This document shows positions 12,937-20,748 of a stretch of 64,000 nucleotides of DNA, one piece after another (the first letter of the stretch is position 1; each line of letters starts with the position of its first letter). The position numbers and the translations under genes were made by a program. The stretch is from Planctomycetota bacterium (GTDB lineage: Bacteria; Planctomycetota; Planctomycetia; Pirellulales; PLA5). The notes beneath the pieces are model-generated. The model saw only the letters and a list, made by a program, of their open reading frames with translations. It was not told the origin of the DNA and did no database searches. The stretch lies in contig QEVJ01000013.1 of the NCBI GenBank assembly GCA_003576845.1, positions 1 through 64,000 on the forward strand, given 5' to 3'.

Positions 12937-13737
12937 TTAAGTTCCGTCCATGATGGCGACGGGCTGATCGGATACGATCCGCCGATCCGCTTCGAGGCTC
13001 GCCGCGCGTTGCGCGTCGACCATGTTGACGCACTCGACGTACTTGGGCACGGAAATCCGCTTCAGGCTGAACCGCTGGACGACTTCGTTCATCCAGTCGG
13101 GCCGCCGGTCGGTGAACTTGAGCTCGACCACCGTGCCGTTGATCTGCGGCTTGGCCCATTGGGCGAGGTCGCCGATGCCGAGGTGATCGCGAAACGCGCC
13201 GGCCTTGAGCTCCGTGTCGAACGTGACGCGGTAGCGGTTGTCCGACGGCGGCTCGTAGGCGGCCCGGATGTACGACGTATAGGCCGACGGAACGGCGTTG
13301 AGGGACCGCGCCAGTTCGTGAAAATCCTTGATCGCCCGAGCGCTCTTTTCGCTGGCCTTGACGAGCATCGACATGGTGGGCAGCCCGCCGGCGAGAATAT
13401 CCGGCACGGCGGACCGCCAAACCGCCGCCCGCTGCTTGAGAATCACATCGGTCACGCGCCGCTTGATTTCAAAGAAGACCGGGCTTTCCGGCCGGTCGTC
13501 GTAAAACCGGATGCGAAGTTTGAAGCGGTTCTTTTCGCCTTGGAGCGTTTGCCGGCAGAGCTTGAGGTCTTTGCTGTCCAGATACAGGCTGTGCACGGGA
13601 TAGCCGCGGCCCGTTAGTGGGTCGGTGAACTCGTCCGGCTCGAGATAGACCGAGATGAAGTCGCGAATCCGCTCGGCCGTTTCATCCGGCACGAGGTATT
13701 TGAATTCATACCGGCAGGCCTGCATTCCGCCGCTCAT
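12937..13737 (-). CDS. VTC-domain (CYTH-like) polyphosphate polymerase-type protein
   Basis: 266 residues from ATG 13737, which has GGAG nine bases upstream. The start RYEFKYLVP and later basic motifs (YLDSKDLKLC, KLRIRFYDD, FFEIKRRV, ELKFTDRRPDWM) form the alternating Lys/Arg/Glu strands of a VTC or CYTH-like tunnel fold that holds polyphosphate and nucleotide. In yeast VTC4 this domain makes polyphosphate from ATP; bacterial stand-alone versions are less studied. No SPX domain or membrane segment is present, so it is a soluble, stand-alone form. In bacteria such genes often pair with a DUF4956 membrane protein; none is seen here. Confidence 0.8.
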   Translation of the reverse strand: MSGGMQACRYEFKYLVPDETAERIRDFISVYLEPDEFTDPLTGRGYPVHSLYLDSKDLKLCRQTLQGEKNRFKLRIRFYDDRPESPVFFEIKRRVTDVILKQRAAVWRSAVPDILAGGLPTMSMLVKASEKSARAIKDFHELARSLNAVPSAYTSYIRAAYEPPSDNRYRVTFDTELKAGAFRDHLGIGDLAQWAKPQINGTVVELKFTDRRPDWMNEVVQRFSLKRISVPKYVECVNMVDAQRAASLEADRRIVSDQPVAIMDGT

Positions 13738-14042
13738 GTCGGTCTGCTCCGAATCGTGCCAGAGTCCGTCGGGGCGTGCGGCCGCAGCGAGCCGCAGGCT
13801 AGTCCTTATTTTCAGCAACAGACGGCAATCGGTCAAATCGCCTTTGGCGAATCGACATATCGGGTTTTTCAATGAGTACCCCGCGTGCGTTTGGGCGCGC
13901 CGATGGATGCGCACCGCGCGCGGCGAGATTTTCCGCGACTGGCCCCGGCGGAAATCACGCGCCGCTGGGCCGCGAACCTGGCGCCGTCCCGCCCCGTCTT
14001 GAAGAGCGGCGGGTCGTAACCTATAAAGACCTTACGGTCACT
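13738..14042. other. Spacer between VTC gene and tRNA-Leu
   Basis: 305 bases. No protein-like frame. A TATAAAG box about 15-20 bases before the tRNA (near 14022) could be the -10 element of the tRNA promoter, but the -35 is not clear. Confidence 0.3.
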
Positions 14043-14126
14043 GCTCGAGTGGCGGAATTGGCAGACGCGCAAGATTCAGGTTCTTGTGCCCGCAAGGGCG
14101 TGGAGGTTCAAGTCCTCTCTCGAGCA
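14043..14126 (+). tRNA. tRNA-Leu (CAG anticodon)
   Basis: The cloverleaf is complete: acceptor GCTCGAG pairs with CTCGAGC, the anticodon stem is CAAGA/TCTTG with loop TTCAGGT (anticodon CAG, reads CUG), there is a long variable arm (TGCCCGCAAGGGCGT) typical of class II tRNAs, and the T arm is GGAGG-TTCAAGT-CCTCT. The discriminator is A. CCA is not encoded. Confidence 0.96.
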
Positions 14127-14175
14127 CTTCTCTAGGCCGGGAACCGCCTCCTTCCCGAAGCCGCGTCATTCTCGG

Positions 14176-15006
14176 TCACCCACGCCGACGCCCGTTCGGA
14201 ATTTCCCGCAATGAGCGATCTTCGGTTTCCTTTGGGTGAATGTCGTCCTCTGTGCCGGACACTCCGTCCGGTCCCTTCGACCAGAGGCGATAACCGCGTT
14301 CCGAATCGTTTAGACGCTCGTATTCGAACCGGTTGTTCCACGCATCGACCGTGAGATCGGCAGACGCGTCGGCATCTTCCGCGCGCCTCGCGGGCAAATC
14401 TTCCAGCCGGTCGGGATACCTTCCGTTCTTGAGTAGGTAGTCCTGCAGCGCGTCCTGGAGTTCTAGCATCCGCTGCTCGGTTCCATTCATTCGGACCGCT
14501 TCAAGAACTGCTCCGAGCGAGGTGAAAAGCACCGGAATAAGCAGAACACTGACTACAAGTCCCAATGTCGCGAGTACGCCGCCGATAACCGAGAACGCCG
14601 TGCCACCGCGGCCTTGCTTGGCGCCGACGAAGCCCACGATCGAAAGTACGAGCGCCACGAGGCAAAACACGATTCCAACAAGCGGCACCCAGCATAGCAA
14701 AATACTCAGGATGCCCAGCGCGAACGCGACGACGGCCGTCTTATTGGATTGGTGTTGCTGAATCGCCATGCCGGGCGTCGATGAATATGAATAACTCGGC
14801 GCCGCTGCTGCGGCGGTTAGGCCCAAGGGCGATGCCGGTCCGGCGACCTCGGCTGCCAGCGGCTCGGCGAAACCCTCGAACGTGGGCAGCTCGAAGACTT
14901 CGCCGCATTTCCTGCACTTCATTCGTTTTCCCGAGAAACTTACGGGAATATCGACCACGACGAGTCCACAGTGCGGACAGGAAAAACTGGGCATTTGCCG
15001 CTCCAT
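14176..15006 (-). CDS. Membrane protein: zinc ribbon, DUF4190-like membrane pair and GspG-like C-terminal domain
   Basis: 276 residues. The N-terminus is a zinc ribbon (CPHC at 10-13, CRKC at 31-34). After a flexible Ala/Ser linker come hydrophobic segments (about 91-127 and 137-165) resembling DUF4190 membrane proteins, with a GAKQGRGG turn between them. The C-terminal part (about 178-256: ELQDALQDYLLKNGRYP...LWSKGPDGVSGTEDDI) resembles the globular domain of type II secretion pseudopilin GspG, including its calcium-loop-like end. No prepilin peptidase site is visible because the order is ribbon, membrane, GspG-like. The start could also be Met5. Function is unknown; such architecture is seen in planctomycetes. 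Confidence 0.75.
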   Translation of the reverse strand: MERQMPSFSCPHCGLVVVDIPVSFSGKRMKCRKCGEVFELPTFEGFAEPLAAEVAGPASPLGLTAAAAAPSYSYSSTPGMAIQQHQSNKTAVVAFALGILSILLCWVPLVGIVFCLVALVLSIVGFVGAKQGRGGTAFSVIGGVLATLGLVVSVLLIPVLFTSLGAVLEAVRMNGTEQRMLELQDALQDYLLKNGRYPDRLEDLPARRAEDADASADLTVDAWNNRFEYERLNDSERGYRLWSKGPDGVSGTEDDIHPKETEDRSLREIPNGRRRG

Positions 15007-15159
15007 GCAGAAAACGCACCGATACGAAACCTAACCCCGCTCGACTCCCTCTGGTGTAATGGATTTCCACACCAGCGTCAATCTGGGCCGGAAGTACGCT
15101 TGGCTGGAAAGACGCTGGGCCGGAACGACGCAACATCAATCGGCATCGTTGGCAAGAAA

Positions 15160-15894
15160 CTATTCTGCCCGCGTGATATAGCCTTTCAGCAAGAACCCGC
15201 ATACGAGTCCGGCCGCCAGCAACGTCACGAACGGTCCCGGCCCTGGTGCATTCTCCCAGCCGTGCTGTAGATTCACGCCGAACACGGCGCTGAGCGTGGC
15301 GATCGGGAAGAAGAACGCGGCGAGCACGTTGAGCCGATGCGCCGCGACGGACATTTTGTGCGCCGCCGCGGCCTGCTCTTCCGCGCGGCGCGCCAACGCG
15401 TAATCCAGACCGTTCTTCGTGTCGGTATAGAGCAACTCCGCGTTGCGCTCGATGTCGTACGCACGGTCGCGAAAGTCGATCAGGTCCCGGTCTTCGGGCA
15501 CGGCCTTGCGGGCGTCTTGGAGCACCTGATGCAGATTGCGGGCCGCGCGGTGGATCGGCGTGACCGCCTGGATTACGTCGAAGTATTCCGCCGCCGTAGT
15601 CGCCCGCTCTTCCCTCTGGTCGTAGCGCTCGACGAGGTCGGCGTACTCCTGGATGTGCGCTTCGAGCGACGCGAGCCCGCCGCCCGACTCGGACGAAAGC
15701 CACGTACCGTCGGGCTTGCGCCAGAAGAATCGGCCCTCGCGCTGCTCTTCGTCGGGCTTGGGCGGGCGGTGGAGCACGAGCAGCACGTGGCCCTCGTGAA
15801 TCATCGCCCTTTGGCGGCCGGCTCGCGTCCCGAGCCGGTCGCGGAATACCGCCGGAATTTCCCATACGGCTGGAAGGATGGAGCGGTGAGGCAT
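15160..15894 (-). CDS. CorA-like divalent cation transporter family protein
   Basis: 244 residues. A short N-terminal domain is followed by long amphipathic helices (about 75-185) and two membrane segments near the C-terminus (189-208 and 221-239), the CorA layout. The signature after TM1 is GVN (206-208) instead of the GMN that is nearly invariant in Mg2+-transporting CorA, so ion selectivity may differ or transport may be lost. It is shorter than typical CorA (about 316). A heptanucleotide tandem tract (15902-15929) sits just upstream of the start codon and leaves no clear Shine-Dalgarno sequence. An alternative start is Met31. Confidence 0.75.
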   Translation of the reverse strand: MPHRSILPAVWEIPAVFRDRLGTRAGRQRAMIHEGHVLLVLHRPPKPDEEQREGRFFWRKPDGTWLSSESGGGLASLEAHIQEYADLVERYDQREERATTAAEYFDVIQAVTPIHRAARNLHQVLQDARKAVPEDRDLIDFRDRAYDIERNAELLYTDTKNGLDYALARRAEEQAAAAHKMSVAAHRLNVLAAFFFPIATLSAVFGVNLQHGWENAPGPGPFVTLLAAGLVCGFLLKGYITRAE

Positions 15895-15901
15895 GGGTCG
15901 G

Positions 15902-15929
15902 GGTTCGGGATTCGGGATTCGGGATTCGG
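15902..15929 (-). repeat. Heptanucleotide tandem repeat (GATTCGG)4
   Basis: Four tandem 7-base units, the first with one change (GGTTCGG), starting eight bases upstream of the CorA-like start codon. One of four heptamer tracts in the window. Confidence 0.85.
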
Positions 15930-16115
15930 GGAGTTGCGCAATTCGTTTTACTTAGAAGGGTACGTTGCAGCTCGCTTGTGCTCGCCCCGCATTGTCTAGT
16001 TGCGGCGCGTTACGATCGTTAGAATCGGCCGCGGTTGGAAATCGAACTCAAGACGACTCAGTGCGAACGCGTCCGCGCGAACCGCTCGGTTTTGGAGTCC
16101 CAGGGAGTCGCTGCG

Positions 16116-16628
16116 ATGAACGCCGCCGAATTGCGAGAACTTCAGGCGCCGCTCAAGGCCAAATACAAGGAAGACCCTTCGGCGGCGAAGTATACCATCC
16201 GCGCCGTGGGCCGCGTCGATGCCGCTTCGCTCGATTGCCGCGTCGCGACGCCGCGGGGCGACATCGTGGCGGGCCTGCATCCCGCGACGGGCGGCGACGG
16301 CAGCGCCGCCTGTTCCGCCGACATGCTGCTCGAATCGCTCGTCGCCTGCGCGGGCGTCACGCTCCGCGCCGTCGCCACCGCCCTCGAAATCTCGCTGCGC
16401 AACGCCACGATCGCGGCCGAGGGCGATCTCGATTTTCGCGGGACGCTCGGCGTCGACCGGCAAACGCCGATCGGTTTTTCGGCGATCCGCTTGCGGTACG
16501 AAATCGACGCCGACGCCACGGACGAGCAACTCGCAACGCTGCTCAAATTGTCGGAGCGCTATTGCGTGATTTTCCAGACGCTCAAGACGCCGCCGGCGAT
16601 GACGGCCGTGTGCGTCCGCGCTTCGTGA
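16116..16628 (+). CDS. OsmC family protein (peroxiredoxin-like)
   Basis: 170 residues from ATG 16116, which has GGGAG eight bases upstream; an earlier in-frame ATG at 16035 lacks a site. OsmC fold with both conserved cysteines: Cys78 in LLESLVACAG and Cys150 in SERYCVIFQTLK. Family members reduce organic hydroperoxides through these thiols, often using lipoylated or low-molecular-weight donors. Cytosolic, no signal peptide. It stands alone between a CorA-like gene and a UVR-motif gene, and nothing here reveals its regulation. Confidence 0.88.
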   Translation: MNAAELRELQAPLKAKYKEDPSAAKYTIRAVGRVDAASLDCRVATPRGDIVAGLHPATGGDGSAACSADMLLESLVACAGVTLRAVATALEISLRNATIAAEGDLDFRGTLGVDRQTPIGFSAIRLRYEIDADATDEQLATLLKLSERYCVIFQTLKTPPAMTAVCVRAS

Positions 16629-17001
16629 GTACTTTGACAACGCGAAGAATTGGGTGCCACTGCCGGCTTGTTCAGCAGTGCGATTCGCGAGGCAACGTCA
16701 AACCGCAGCGCTCACTGCTGGACAAGCCAGCAGCGGCGCCCAGCGTCCAACACCCGGCGGATGGTATGCTTGTGAGGTGGGCCCGGAGGCGAACGCGCCG
16801 GTCGGTAGCCTCGCTTTGCGGACGTGAATATAATCAAGGCGTCGGGCCTGGAGGGTCCGATTTCGGTATGGTTTACGGAGATCGGTCACGTCACGATTTC
16901 ACATCCTGGGAGCTGCCCCGAAATGTCGGAGGGTGTCCGCGGCCGTCGGTCGCCCACGATACCCTGGCGTGACCTGCCCCACGGCGACAGCGAGAGCGAC
17001 T
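16629..17001. other. Spacer with inverted repeat element
   Basis: 373 bases without a protein-like frame. It contains the inverted repeat at 16652-16741; the remaining part before the UVR-motif gene shows nothing recognisable. Confidence 0.5.
16652..16741. repeat. Inverted repeat element with about 31-base arms (GGCTTGTCCAGCAG type)
   Basis: Left arm 16652-16682 (GGGTGCCACTGCCGGCTTGT, then TCAGCAGTGCG). The right arm 16708-16741 is its near-perfect reverse complement, containing CACTGCTGGACAAGCCAGCA. The arms differ at only a few bases and enclose about 25 bases. It follows the OsmC gene and could act as a terminator; I regard it as a dispersed planctomycete element on the basis of its shape. 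Confidence 0.75.
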
Positions 17002-17748
17002 ATGGCCCGGCGTAAGAACCGGCAGCACATCGACGACCTTCTGCGAGCCTGGCCCCACGAAGCGGGCGAGCTTTCGGCGCGGATCGTCGCGGGCGACGAT
17101 GGCCGCCCCGTGCTTCAGATGCGGCTCGACATGGGCCTGTTACAGATGGAAACCACCGGCCGGCCCGACGGACTGCGTCCGCAGGGCGCCGAGACGTTTT
17201 ACGACGTCCTGGCCGAGCAGGCGTTTCGCGACGGCGAATTCACGCTCTCCGACGAGCAGTGCAACGAAGTCGACCGCGAGTTCGTGCAGTATTACCACCG
17301 CCGCACGTGCTGGCTCGCCCTCCGCGAGTTTCGCCGGGCCGTCGAAGACGCGGACCACACCCTCGCGCTCATGGACATCACGCGGAAACACTCCGACGAC
17401 CAGGAGTGGACGCTCTCGCACGAGCAATACCGGCCGTTCGTGCTGTTCCATCGCACCCAGGCCGACGCGCTCGCCGAGCTTGAAGAAAAGGGCCCCGACG
17501 CGGCCATCGACGCCATCAACCGCGGCCTCGAAGACATCCGCAAGGTGTTCGTCGAGTACGACGCCGAGGAACACTTCGACGACGACGACCTTGTCGTAAA
17601 GCTCAACGAGCTGCGCGAGTCGATCCGCGAGCATTACGAAATCGGCGCGACGCTCGACGAGCAACTGGCCGAAGCGGTCGCCAAGGAAGATTATGAACGG
17701 GCCGCGACGCTCCGCGACCAGATGGCGAAGCGCAAATCGAAGAGCTGA
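17002..17748 (+). CDS. UVR-motif (UvrB/UvrC motif) protein
   Basis: 248 residues from ATG 17002; an earlier start at 16933 would only add poorly conserved-looking sequence. The C-terminus holds a UVR motif (LAEAVAKEDYERAATLRDQM), the helical pair that lets UvrB bind UvrC and that also occurs in ClpC and McsA. The rest is acidic and helical (HRTQADALAELEEKGPDAAI; YDAEEHFDDDDLVVKLNELR), with no nuclease or helicase motifs. Probably a soluble protein that binds a partner through the UVR motif; partner and process are unknown. Confidence 0.8.
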   Translation: MARRKNRQHIDDLLRAWPHEAGELSARIVAGDDGRPVLQMRLDMGLLQMETTGRPDGLRPQGAETFYDVLAEQAFRDGEFTLSDEQCNEVDREFVQYYHRRTCWLALREFRRAVEDADHTLALMDITRKHSDDQEWTLSHEQYRPFVLFHRTQADALAELEEKGPDAAIDAINRGLEDIRKVFVEYDAEEHFDDDDLVVKLNELRESIREHYEIGATLDEQLAEAVAKEDYERAATLRDQMAKRKSKS

Positions 17749-17773
17749 CCCGGCGGCGTAGGAACGGTATTCA

Positions 17774-17799
17774 TAGGGTGGGTCGAACGAAGTGAGGCC
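17774..17799 (+). repeat. Dispersed repeat R1 (GGGTGGGTCGAACGAAGTGA)
   Basis: Sequence TAGGGTGGGTCGAACGAAGT then GAGGCC. The same 26 bases recur at 27931-27960 (+), 27990-28019 (-), 18116-18143 (-) and, cut short, at 17949-17969 (-), so it is a dispersed element usually found as an inverted pair. Confidence 0.85.
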
Positions 17800-17886
17800 T
17801 GCCGGCGTTTGGGACCGAACGCGCGTAATCCTGAACGGAAAATGGTGAACGGTGAATTGCGCACCACGAGCGCCGCGCCTATTCCC

Positions 17887-17928
17887 ATTTACAATTTACA
17901 ATTCGCCATATTCCATTCACAATTTTCG
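17887..17928 (+). repeat. Degenerate heptanucleotide tract (ATTTACA type)
   Basis: Six 7-base units in register: ATTTACA, ATTTACA, ATTCGCC, ATATTCC, ATTCACA, ATTTTCG. Two are identical and the others have drifted. The tract is AT-rich, unlike its surroundings. Confidence 0.55.
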
Positions 17929-17966
17929 ACGCTTGCTGCTACTCTGGTGGGCCTCACTTGGTTCGA

Positions 17967-18118
17967 CCCCATACGCATAAAGTTAAGCGAGATGCCTTTG
18001 GTTTTATTGGACTTACGATCGAACAAAGTGGTTGTGCTAGCAGTGTGTTTCCCGTAGTTCCACGTGCTAGCAGCCTAATGATTCGCCCGTGACAGTCCTT
18101 AACTTTATGCGTATGGGG
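17967..18118. mobile_element. MITE-like element with 21-base perfect terminal inverted repeats
   Basis: Left end CCCCATACGCATAAAGTTAA+G (17967-17987) and right end 18098-18118 are perfect reverse complements. The 152-base element contains no protein frame but has two direct copies of GTGCTAGCAG (18034-18043 and 18064-18073). On both sides lies a 21-base direct repeat of R1 sequence (17949-17969 and 18116-18136, one mismatch), as if the element had inserted into an R1 copy and duplicated it. It would need a transposase encoded elsewhere. Confidence 0.6.
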
Positions 18119-18143
18119 CCTCACTTCGTTCGACCCACCCTAC
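18116..18143 (-). repeat. R1 repeat copy forming the end of a gene
   Basis: Reverse-strand R1 copy. Its minus-strand reading supplies the last residues (RVGRTK) and the TGA stop of the lamin-tail protein gene. Confidence 0.8.
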
Positions 18144-20277
18144 GGTTTGCGCCCGTCCGTAGCGATGCCGTGTCAATCGCGAGAATCGCCGAGTCTACGG
18201 CCCCTGTATGGCCAGCGGCGCGCGTTGCCCGGCGGGCTTGTAGGCGCGATGCACGGTCGGCCCGCGCCGTGATCGCCGCAGCCGCGCTGGGAGACGATCC
18301 GACCGGCGAGATGCCGGCAATCGCTGCGGCGGCTTTGGCCGACGCCGCGGGCGCCTGCGAAGCGGAGGTTGCCCCGAAGCGATGGGCGAGCCGGGCAGCA
18401 TCGGCGCGGTCCACTGTGCCGTTTCCGTCCAGATCGCCTTGCGACGCGGGGGCGCCAGACAGCGCGCCGAAGTGCCGCTGCAAAATGGCGAGATCGGCGA
18501 GGCCCACCCGCGCGTCGCCGTTGAGATCGCCTTCAAGGATTGGCGTTGATTGACCGGGCGAACGGCTCGTGCGATGGAAGTAATACAGCGGCGGATCGCG
18601 GCCTTCGCCGATCGTGTAATAGTGGTTCCCGGCCGCGTCGAACGTGATGCCCTCGCCGTTCGGCTCGGTTGGCGTGCCGACGACCGGCACAACGAGCGGC
18701 GTACCTGCCAAAGCAGCGGCCACCGACTGCCCAGCAGCGCGCACGAAGAGCCGGGCGCCGTCCTCGTCGCGGACGAGAATCTCATTCCCCAAGGGCGAAA
18801 TCGCCGCCGACGACGGCCGCCCGAAGGCGACGTTGCCCACGTGCGCCAGCGGCACGACGGCGCCCCCGACAAGACTTCCCGCCGCGGCCCAGAACAGCCG
18901 GCTCGTTGGGACTTCCTTCGAGAGCACGTACAGGTCGCCCGATAGCGGGTCGATCATCAGCGCTTCGGCATCGACCGGTCCCGTCGGATAGACGAAGTGG
19001 ATTACGTCGATTTCGCTGCCGGCGATCGTTTGCGATTGACCGCCGACCGCCGCGCCGACGACGGGTTCGCGGATGCGAATGACGGCGACGCTTGGACGGT
19101 CGGCGTTGTTGTCGCCGATGTCACCGAGATAGACGTAGCTTTCGCCCGCAGCCGGTCCCGGCCCGACGGCAATGTCTTCGATATCCAGGCCCGTCACGCC
19201 CGACAGGGTCATCGTGCCCAAGACCTGTCCCTGGGCGTTGATGGCGTAGAAGCGGTTCTGCTCGCCGTCGTTGTGGATCCAGAACACGCCCGGGTTGCGC
19301 TGGCTGGCGGCAATGCCGGAAGTTTCGCGACCGGGCAAGGCCGCATAACCGAAATTTTGCGCCGGTGCGAACGCGGGCGTTTCGCCGACGAAAGGAAGCG
19401 TTATCGACGCCTGATTGCTCGGCCCGCCCGCCATTGAGGCGCCGTTCACGGCGACCACCCAGTATTCATAGGTCACGTTGGCCGGAGCCGGATCGGTGAA
19501 CGCCGTCGCAGTGGTCGAGCCGACGAGGCGGCCGTCGCGATACACGCGATAGGCCCAAATGTCCGTTTCCGGATCGTCCGCGGCGGACCAGGAGAGGTGC
19601 ACTCCGCCGCTGTCGGCCAAGGCTTCGAGATCGGCCGGCGCCGTCGGCCGTGTGGCGTCCGCCGGGCCTTCCGCGCGGCCCGGCGAGCCATTCGTCGCCG
19701 TGCTGACGGTCCAACTCGCGGCATTGCTCCACTGGACCGGCGTTCCGAACGGATCGACGATTACCAGCGAAAGGCCATTGCCGTCGGTTGCCGGCTGCCA
19801 TCCGTCGTCGTACGTGAAATTCAGGACGACCGCACCGGCGGAGTCTTCGAGGATGAGTTGCTCGCCGCTGTTCGACAGCGAACCGGAAAAGGCCCCGGCG
19901 ACGCCGATGCTCTGACCATACCGCATTACGAACGCCGGGACGCGGGCAGCAACGACGACGAATTCGCCGGGTGCAAGCGAGCCGCCGCCGAACGTGAAGT
20001 CGATCCCCTGCGAAAACCGCACGCCGGTAAGGTCGATCGCGGACGCTCCGACGTTCTGGAGTTCGATGAAGTCAAAATCCGACTCGATGAAGCCCGCCGC
20101 CGTTTCGGCCGCCGTCGGCGCGGGAGCGTGATACATGAGTTCAGTGACGACCAGGCCGGCGGCGCTCAGCGCGTGGCGCGGCTCGCAGGTTTCGATCGAC
20201 CTTGGGGGCCGCGTACGCAGCGGATTTCGTCCGGGCTTTGAGTGAACCCGTCGCCACGGACGCCACGATAACCGCAT
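18121..20277 (-). CDS. Secreted lamin-tail/Fn3/dockerin protein
   Basis: 718 residues. N-terminal LEPR-XLL-like variant (SIETCEPRHALSA), then a lamin-tail domain (VVTELMYHAPAPTAAE...FDFIELQNVGASAIDLTGV, about 44-190), which in bacteria occurs in secreted proteins. A fibronectin type III domain follows (about 205-290: ADLEALADSGGVHLSWSAAD...). A beta-propeller-like region lies at about 310-590 (FWIHNDGEQNRFYAINAQGQ; DIEDIAVGPGPAAGESYVYL), resembling SdiA-regulated or esterase-like phytase propellers. A dockerin pair follows (GDLNGDARVGLADLAILQRH, then GDLDGNGTVDRADAARLAHR, about 600-660). The last residues and stop come from an R1 repeat, so the original C-terminus may have been replaced. Extracellular or surface-bound, function unknown. 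Confidence 0.82.
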   Translation of the reverse strand: MRLSWRPWRRVHSKPGRNPLRTRPPRSIETCEPRHALSAAGLVVTELMYHAPAPTAAETAAGFIESDFDFIELQNVGASAIDLTGVRFSQGIDFTFGGGSLAPGEFVVVAARVPAFVMRYGQSIGVAGAFSGSLSNSGEQLILEDSAGAVVLNFTYDDGWQPATDGNGLSLVIVDPFGTPVQWSNAASWTVSTATNGSPGRAEGPADATRPTAPADLEALADSGGVHLSWSAADDPETDIWAYRVYRDGRLVGSTTATAFTDPAPANVTYEYWVVAVNGASMAGGPSNQASITLPFVGETPAFAPAQNFGYAALPGRETSGIAASQRNPGVFWIHNDGEQNRFYAINAQGQVLGTMTLSGVTGLDIEDIAVGPGPAAGESYVYLGDIGDNNADRPSVAVIRIREPVVGAAVGGQSQTIAGSEIDVIHFVYPTGPVDAEALMIDPLSGDLYVLSKEVPTSRLFWAAAGSLVGGAVVPLAHVGNVAFGRPSSAAISPLGNEILVRDEDGARLFVRAAGQSVAAALAGTPLVVPVVGTPTEPNGEGITFDAAGNHYYTIGEGRDPPLYYFHRTSRSPGQSTPILEGDLNGDARVGLADLAILQRHFGALSGAPASQGDLDGNGTVDRADAARLAHRFGATSASQAPAASAKAAAAIAGISPVGSSPSAAAAITARADRASRLQARRATRAAGHTGAVDSAILAIDTASLRTGANRRVGRTK

Positions 20278-20748
20278 GCCGCACTCTCCCCAAGTCGCCC
20301 CGCAGACATCGCCGCGCTGGCTCGCGGCACGCCGATTTCGGCCTCATTGGCCGGCGTCCTACGCCGCGGACCCGTCCCAAGGGTCGGAACCCGCACGCGA
20401 CGAGCCCCGCAAAACCCAATGGCGACGCAAAACGAATCAAACCCTAACAATTCGTCCGCGACAAGATCGCCGCCTCACGCCGAACCGCGCTCGTGGAGCG
20501 GCCTTCCTGCTATTTTACGCCGAGCGGCCGTTGCGACCAAGGAATTTGTCGCCGTTCATGCAAGAACGCGATGCCGAGGCGCCGCCAGACGGTCCGCGGC
20601 GGATTGAGAAATCGCCCGATTTCGCGGCGAAACCGCGATCACGAGCCGCTGGAGGATTACCCGGTCGCGTGGCTCGCGTTTGCCACGTCGGCGCGGCCCG
20701 ACCCTTCGTCGTCGCGGCGAGTGTGCCGCCGGATGGGCAACGCCGAAG
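20278..20748. other. Non-coding spacer, nothing recognised
   Basis: 471 bases between the lamin-tail gene and the BON gene. Several open frames cross it, but all have Arg/Ser-rich shadow composition. No RNA, repeat or strong hairpin was seen. Confidence 0.4.

Larger units (their letters stand above)
17749..18120. other. Repeat-rich spacer
   Basis: 372 bases without a gene. From left to right it holds one copy of the GGGTGGGTCGAACGAAGTGAGG repeat, a degenerate heptamer tract (17887-17928), an inverted copy of the repeat, a MITE-like insertion, and the start of a third copy that runs into the next gene. Confidence 0.7.
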
